From the NCBI GenBank assembly GCA_027596075.1, contig JADGJC010000029.1:62001-126000 (forward strand): DNA of 64,000 bases, read 5' to 3'. The DNA comes from Rhizophlyctis rosea (lineage: Eukaryota; Chytridiomycota; Chytridiomycetes; Rhizophlyctidales; Rhizophlyctidaceae). The position numbers and the translations under genes are program-made. Shown piece by piece: positions 58,342 through 64,000 of this stretch. Every line of letters starts with the position of its first letter. Within the stretch, counting starts at the first letter, position 1. The notes beneath the pieces were generated by a model. The model was given only the letters and a program-made list of their open reading frames with translations, was not told the DNA's origin and did not search any database.

Positions 58342-59756
58342 ATGTCCGGCGCAGAAGTATCAGATAAGAAGGGAAAGCGAAAGGCGGAGCCGGAGGCCGA
58401 GTCGGACGTATCGGGCTCAGAAGACGAGAAGGAAGACTTGGACCAGGTAAAGGCTTCTCACTGACTCACCTGGTGCCCTTCTTCTCACACGTCTTTTCAA
58501 CAACCGCTAGACAACCGTCGACGTCGACTTTGAATTCTTTGATCCGAAACCCATTGACTTCCACGGTCTCAAATCCCTCCTTCGTCAAACTTTCTCGAAT
58601 GACACCAAGCAAATCGACATATCCGGTCTAGCGGATGTAATCATCGAACAATCCGCTGTGGGAACAATGGTCAAAGTCGATGATGGGACGGATCCATACG
58701 CCGTGTTGACTGTTGTAGGTCTAAACGGTGAAAAGGTGTGTTACAGGCAACTTTGCAATACTTGCAAATATGGACTCGTCTGACCATCCCAGATCACAAG
58801 GATAAAGACAAAGCCTGTGTAGCCAACATCCGCGACTACATCCTGGAAAAATGTAAAAAGGACTCCGACGTACACGTCCGTCTATCCACAATGTTCTCTC
58901 CCGACTCACCTGCCGTCGCTTTGATGATCAACGAGCGGCTGCTGAACATGCCGCCGCAGATTGTGCCACCAATGTTCAAGATGCTGGTGGAGGAATTGGG
59001 ATGGGCTGTCGAGGATGTAGGTGGCAATAAATATCTCTATAGCTCATCACTGGAGAATTGATTCCAACCATGAACTATACAGAACGAGCCGTACGATTTT
59101 GAGTACTACATCTATGTCTCAAAAGTATACCAAGAGATTGAATCCGCGTTAAATGAGGACGAAGGGGAGGAAGAGCGACCAAAGAAAAAGAAGAAGAAGG
59201 CAAAAGCTGTATGTGTTGAGTTTGACATATCTTCCCGAATTTGTTCGGCTTCTGGGCCGCTGACAACATTATCTTCAATCCCAACAACAGGCGCCAACAA
59301 CCTCTGAGTCAACATTCTACTTCCAACCAGAGGACGAAATCATAGCACAGGTACGTTCCCAAACTGAAGGTCAGGTTCTGCTGGAAGATTGGGATCGAGA
59401 GCGGAAGTAAGGATGACTGCTATGCCGCCCCAGGCGGAAAAATGAAAATGATGTCGAATGGTCAAAGCGTATTACCCATTACGTCTGAACTTCTCGTCGC
59501 TTCTCGTTCCCGTTGTTCCTCACACCGGGCTCTACTTAAAAATGACCATGGCATACTCATACACGCCATTTCGTACTTGCAGCACGCGGACCTATCATTC
59601 GACTTCAAGTTTGAACCAACAAAGGACGCTCAAGTGTCGGATTCGCGCCGGGCGTTCCAAGACTTTGGGATCGACCCCTCGAGAAGATTGTTTGTGATTC
59701 ATAAGGATAAGATCAAAGTGTTGCTGGAAGAGTTTGAAAGCACTCTTCAAGCTTGA
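58342..59756 (+). CDS. BCP1: BCP1/BCCIP nuclear protein
   Basis: Conserved nuclear protein; the yeast member chaperones ribosomal protein Rpl23 and supports nuclear export. Exons 58342-58446, 58511-58727, 58793-59016, 59083-59208, 59291-59350 and 59583-59756 give 301 aa. An acidic/basic leader (KKGKRKAEPEAESDVSGSED) precedes the BCIP fold: VDVDFEFFDPKPIDFHGLK, LRQTFSNDTKQIDISGLAD, IIEQSAVGTMVKVDD, CVANIRDYILEKC, LLNMPPQIVPPMFKMLVEE. Then YDFEYYIYVSKVY, a Lys-rich loop (RPKKKKKKAKA), TFYFQPEDE and the C-terminal SRRLFVIHKDKIKVLLEE. The donor at 58728 was chosen because it alone gives LN-DHKDKDKA in frame, as in other BCP1 proteins. Confidence 0.94.
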
Positions 59757-60084
59757 TGATGTCGCACCTGTACATTCTTGGCTTTTTTGGTTTTTTGGTT
59801 GTTGATCTCTTAAACTGGCGTGTTTGGCCCCATCCGTCTGCTGCTTTTCTACCTCCTTTGGCTGCATGTTAGTCATCTAGTCCATCTTCCTTTCACCTGA
59901 ACAAACTTTCCACCATTTGATAAAGTCGCACGGAGTAGTCTCCACGTGCACAAGAATGACATTCAATACGATCAAAACGGATATACTACAGTTACATTAA
60001 GCATCTAACTATCACATACATTCCACATTCCCCCTCCTCGAGAGAACGTTCAACATATTTCCCATGATGAGCCCTGAACCTACA
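59757..60084. other. Convergent intergenic region
   Basis: About 330 bp; nothing recognised. Confidence 0.35.
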
Positions 60085-60573
60085 CTACAACCATTCCAAC
60101 CCACCTACCACAAACGTCCCCACCAAAACCCCCAACCCCACCATCCCATCCCTCCCCACCCACCACCGCTCCGCCCCACTCTTTGAACTATCCTTACAAG
60201 CGCCACACGTCAACATACAATATCCCTGCATCCACGGCTCGGAACATTTCCCCCAATGGCTTTGCTGTGCGCAGGTGTAGTTGCCATCTGGGGCAATGTC
60301 CTGGCAGATGGAGGGTGTTGGGGAGATGGAGGTTGTAGTGTTTGTTGTTGTGTTATTGGACGGTAGGCTTGGGGACGGTGTGGAAGGGGAGGAGGTTTGA
60401 TTTGAAGTGCCGGAGGGGGTAGTCGCTGGTTGGGAGGTCGACGGTGGTCTTGTGGATGATGTTGGCGCGGCGGTAAGTGATGTTGAGGAGGGGGATTGAG
60501 CTTGTGTCGGAGGGGTGGAGAAGAGGGCGAGGGTCAGGAGAGTTGCTAGGAGAGTGCGGGTTGGGGCTAACAT
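60085..60573 (-). CDS. Secreted Ser/Thr-rich ShKT-like protein with GPI-type C-terminus
   Basis: Single exon, 162 aa. The signal peptide is TLLATLLTLALFSTPPTQAQ. Residues about 27-85 are a mucin-like Ser/Thr/Pro stretch with N-glycosylation sites. Next is a six-Cys domain, CQDIAPDGNYTCAQQ then WGKCSEPWM, GYCMLTCGAC, which has the spacing of ShKT-like domains found in fungal secreted enzymes and surface proteins. The C-terminus is hydrophobic (VGLGVLVGTFVVGGLEWL), consistent with GPI anchoring. It could serve as a wall-anchored adhesin or display domain; the ligand is unknown. Confidence 0.78.
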   Translation of the reverse strand: MLAPTRTLLATLLTLALFSTPPTQAQSPSSTSLTAAPTSSTRPPSTSQPATTPSGTSNQTSSPSTPSPSLPSNNTTTNTTTSISPTPSICQDIAPDGNYTCAQQSHWGKCSEPWMQGYCMLTCGACKDSSKSGAERWWVGRDGMVGLGVLVGTFVVGGLEWL

Positions 60574-61427
60574 TGCGGATGGATTGATTCGTTTGTAAAC
60601 AGAACGATGAGAGCCAGAAATGTAAGGAATTGAGCGGCCGACTGAGAGAGAGCGTCGGTTGAGCTATTAATGAAGATGGTGGTTCAAAAGTGCTCTATTC
60701 TTGGTCTCAAAATCCCGGAATTCGTGTCGTCACCGTCGCTTTGTCTTGTGTGAAATAGAGAGGGATTCGGGAAAAGGCAGGAGTGAAATTGAGGGAAAGA
60801 AGCGTTTGGGGGTGCCACTCCGAATTTATGGTGTCGACGTGGAGTGAGCTGTGATTGTACGACCAGCATCGGTAACGCAATCGTTCATTTTGCACCTTAT
60901 CAGCAAGACAATCACGGATTCGTTCCCGATCGGGAAGTCGCGCCCACTTCTTAGCCTCGCGCACCGCCGAATTGGGAATATCTTGTAGACTCTAATTTGT
61001 ACAAATTCGGCTTTCGTCGTGAACACCTTCTCCCTCAATACACACCAATGTTGAGCGCCAGAATTGGACTTTTGTTCACCAAGGGAAAACGCTTTCTCGA
61101 CAGCACCATATGAGTATTTTCAAAGAAATCGGGAACTGCTGGTGTTCTGGGTGCTGCTCTGCTCCGTCTTTGTTTACAAACAAACGCGTCGTTGTACCCA
61201 GCAAACGCCATTATCAACTACCAAAATGAACGAACACCAGCAAAATGGAGCTCACTTCCAGGTAAACATATTCGTTGTGATTTCAGCGAACAATGTACCT
61301 AAGCTGTAGTCATTCCGAATCGTCATTGGTGACCTAACGAATGCCTGAACACGGTTGTTGGCATGCTTCTGTTCCTTCCAAGGCCGTATTAGATATAATT
61401 TCCACACGCTATACATTTGACATCCAA
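60574..61427. other. Intergenic upstream of tRNA-Gly
   Basis: About 850 bp with no gene or repeat recognised. Short frames near 61226 lack domains. Confidence 0.4.
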
Positions 61428-61498
61428 GCATGGTTGGTCCAGTGGTAGAATTGCCGCCTGCCACGCGGCAGACCCGGGTTCGATTCCCGGACCATGCA
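61428..61498 (+). tRNA. tRNA-Gly (anticodon GCC)
   Basis: Complete cloverleaf of 71 nt without intron. The acceptor stem is GCATGGT with ACCATGC and discriminator A. The D arm GGTC-CAGTGGTAGAATT carries the A-box. The anticodon stem CCGCC/GGCAG region presents GCC, and the T arm CCGGG-TTCGATT-CCCGG is perfect. A T5 terminator follows at 61522-61526. Confidence 0.95.
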
Positions 61499-61521
61499 CT
61501 GTCGCTCCTGTAATCAAACTC

Positions 61522-61526
61522 TTTTT
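61522..61526 (+). terminator. RNA polymerase III terminator of tRNA-Gly
   Basis: TTTTT run 24 nt after the tRNA end. Confidence 0.6.
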
Positions 61527-61745
61527 CAACATTTTTAGCAATGGTCACACTTTTTGCCATGGTCATCGGTCACGTTTCTTCTTCTTCTTCTTCTTCCTCC
61601 TTCTCCTCAAACCGCCTTGATTGCGTTGTACTGAGTACTAGTGTTCAAGGACACAAAAAAGGTCCGGGAATCGAACCACCACGATCCTTTTCTGCTTTCG
61701 ACTTGATTTTCAAACAGGGGCCACTCAACTGAATTCGGATATTTT

Positions 61746-61803
61746 TTGTTATCCACTATCTGAGTTTGTTATCCACTATCTGAAGTTGTTATCCACTATC
61801 TGA
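61746..61803. repeat. Three tandem 20-bp repeats
   Basis: TTGTTATCCACTATCTGA plus two variable bases, starting at 61746, 61766 and 61786. The 18-bp cores are identical. They lie about 250 bp downstream of the tRNA-Gly. Confidence 0.9.
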
Positions 61804-62447
61804 ATTTGTGACGACGAGTTACCTCCATCAAGGTATGAAGGGGCTGAAATTGTTTTCTGGGGTCCAAGATTGGGGATCGACGATATCGGGGTTGTTTATG
61901 TGGCTGTGCCGCTTGGCCCGAGGTCAACAAACAAAGGGCGACTGAGCTGAACGTTTCGCTTGACAATCCAGAACAAAACGGACTCGTTAGCAATGCGCAC
62001 ACGTCTGTCAATCAGATAAAGATGAATTCACATTCCTGTAACGTGAGCGAGCGGTCGAAATCAACATCTCACTGATCATCCATCGCTGTCGGTTCGTACA
62101 ATTGCAGTGTTCGCGAAGGTGCGTGATTGCTAAGGCATCACCAAGGCCCCCACGTGGTATGGTGCGAGACAAAAACACACAGAGCCTGAGCGGAGGTAAA
62201 TTTCAATTTGAAAGATGGACTGGGGACACAAAACACAAAGGAACGACTTCAACGCTATTTCAGAGCAAACAGGTATGGTTGGACCAGCCAACATGAATTA
62301 CAAGAAATTTACATACAACATCCCACCCAGTGGGATAGAGTCACTAGAGCTTCTCTATAAAGTTATAGCCTCCGCCAACATCGACGCAAGCGGAGATCAC
62401 TTCCTCCTGACTATGTAGCATATAGTCGAAGGTGGGGTGGAGCAAGC
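61804..62447. other. Intergenic before the xylanase stop
   Basis: No supported gene. A 67-codon plus-strand frame (62215-62418) was considered and rejected. Confidence 0.35.
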
Positions 62448-63569
<1,122 letters not shown>

Positions 63570-64000
63570 GTTTGCTGTGATTTGTGGAGTGGGGAGGATG
63601 TGTCGTTCTGTCGGGATGGTGATCGAGGGAACGAGACTGGTCTGATCAATTTATAGCGTTGCTGAACCAAGATCGCACACCGTGGTGGGCAATAATGAAA
63701 ACAAACTCAAGGAGTCTCCAGCTCGCACACAAACCATATGGCGGTGGGGCAGAAAGGGGGCGAACTCTTGGCACGGAACGACCGTCCGGTTGTCTTCGGA
63801 CCTCTCACCGGCAACCCCATATCCCCTCGTTTCGCCAACTCCCTGGAACGGTACCACTAGCCTCGCAGATGACCAAAAAACTAAGAATCATACCAAGTCT
63901 TAGCATAATTCTCCGCATAAGGAGAGGCTATGCAGTCATGATCCTTCAAAGAATTCAGAAACCCACACTCCACAATTCGACGGTGCAGCCCCAGAACATT
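63570..64000. other. Upstream region of the xylanase gene
   Basis: Contains the TATA box at 63650-63655. Nothing else was recognised before the window ends. Confidence 0.4.
63650..63655 (-). promoter_or_regulatory. TATA box of the xylanase gene
   Basis: TATAAA on the minus strand, 80 bp upstream of the ATG at 63569. Confidence 0.5.

Noticed and set aside
62215..62418. 67-codon plus-strand frame ending next to the xylanase
   Set aside because: No family, no promoter; lies just past the convergent xylanase stop.

Overview
The window is nuclear DNA of a zoosporic (flagellated) fungus, most likely a chytrid. Three things point there. Protein-coding genes carry many short GT..AG introns, mostly 40-110 nt. 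The gene set is fungal: TIM44, SPT3, BCP1, a twin-CX9C CHCHD2/Mix17 protein, an SR splicing factor, peroxisomal LON, and a secreted GH11 xylanase with a fungal CBM1. It also holds flagellar genes that only fungi with zoospores keep: SPAG6/PF16 and a sperm-tail PG-rich repeat protein. All exon models were placed by hand at GT..AG sites that preserve reading frame; they are not backed by transcripts.

Layout. 1-5.3 kb: the 3' part of an ACSS3-like acyl-CoA synthetase, a repeat block with a tRNA-like sequence, then RPA2. 5.6-10.5 kb: an STPG flagellar protein, ankyrin relics, a DUF2358 protein and CHCHD2. 10.8-12.8 kb: two tandem diverged copies of a spliced repeat element. 13.6-24.7 kb: a small secreted protein, SR factor, 57-aa microprotein, coiled-coil protein, FAD monooxygenase, SPAG6 and a 66-aa secreted peptide. 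24.7-26.9 kb is gene-poor. 26.9-44.4 kb: SPT3, an F-box/ankyrin gene with two lesions, a second F-box-like gene, a choline-transporter-like protein, peroxisomal LON (12 exons), a RING-like protein, and a TIR-Sel1 repeat protein. 45-64 kb: a type B carboxylesterase, a Cache-type membrane sensor without an output domain, a membrane protein with three copies of a Cys motif, a disordered protein with two CxxC..CxxH clusters, TIM44 and BCP1 sharing a divergent promoter region, a GPI-type ShKT-like protein, tRNA-Gly(GCC), and the GH11 xylanase.

Themes. Mitochondrial and peroxisomal housekeeping (TIM44, CHCHD2, LONP2, ACSS3-like) sits among secreted or surface proteins suited to a saprotroph or host-associated fungus. 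The best candidate for something new is the TIR-Sel1 protein at 42.4-44.4 kb: a coiled coil, a proline-rich linker, a full TIR domain that keeps the glutamate of NAD-cleaving TIRs, and about eight Sel1 repeats. The second is the tandem spliced element at 10.8-12.8 kb, whose three intron positions are conserved while its coding potential decays.
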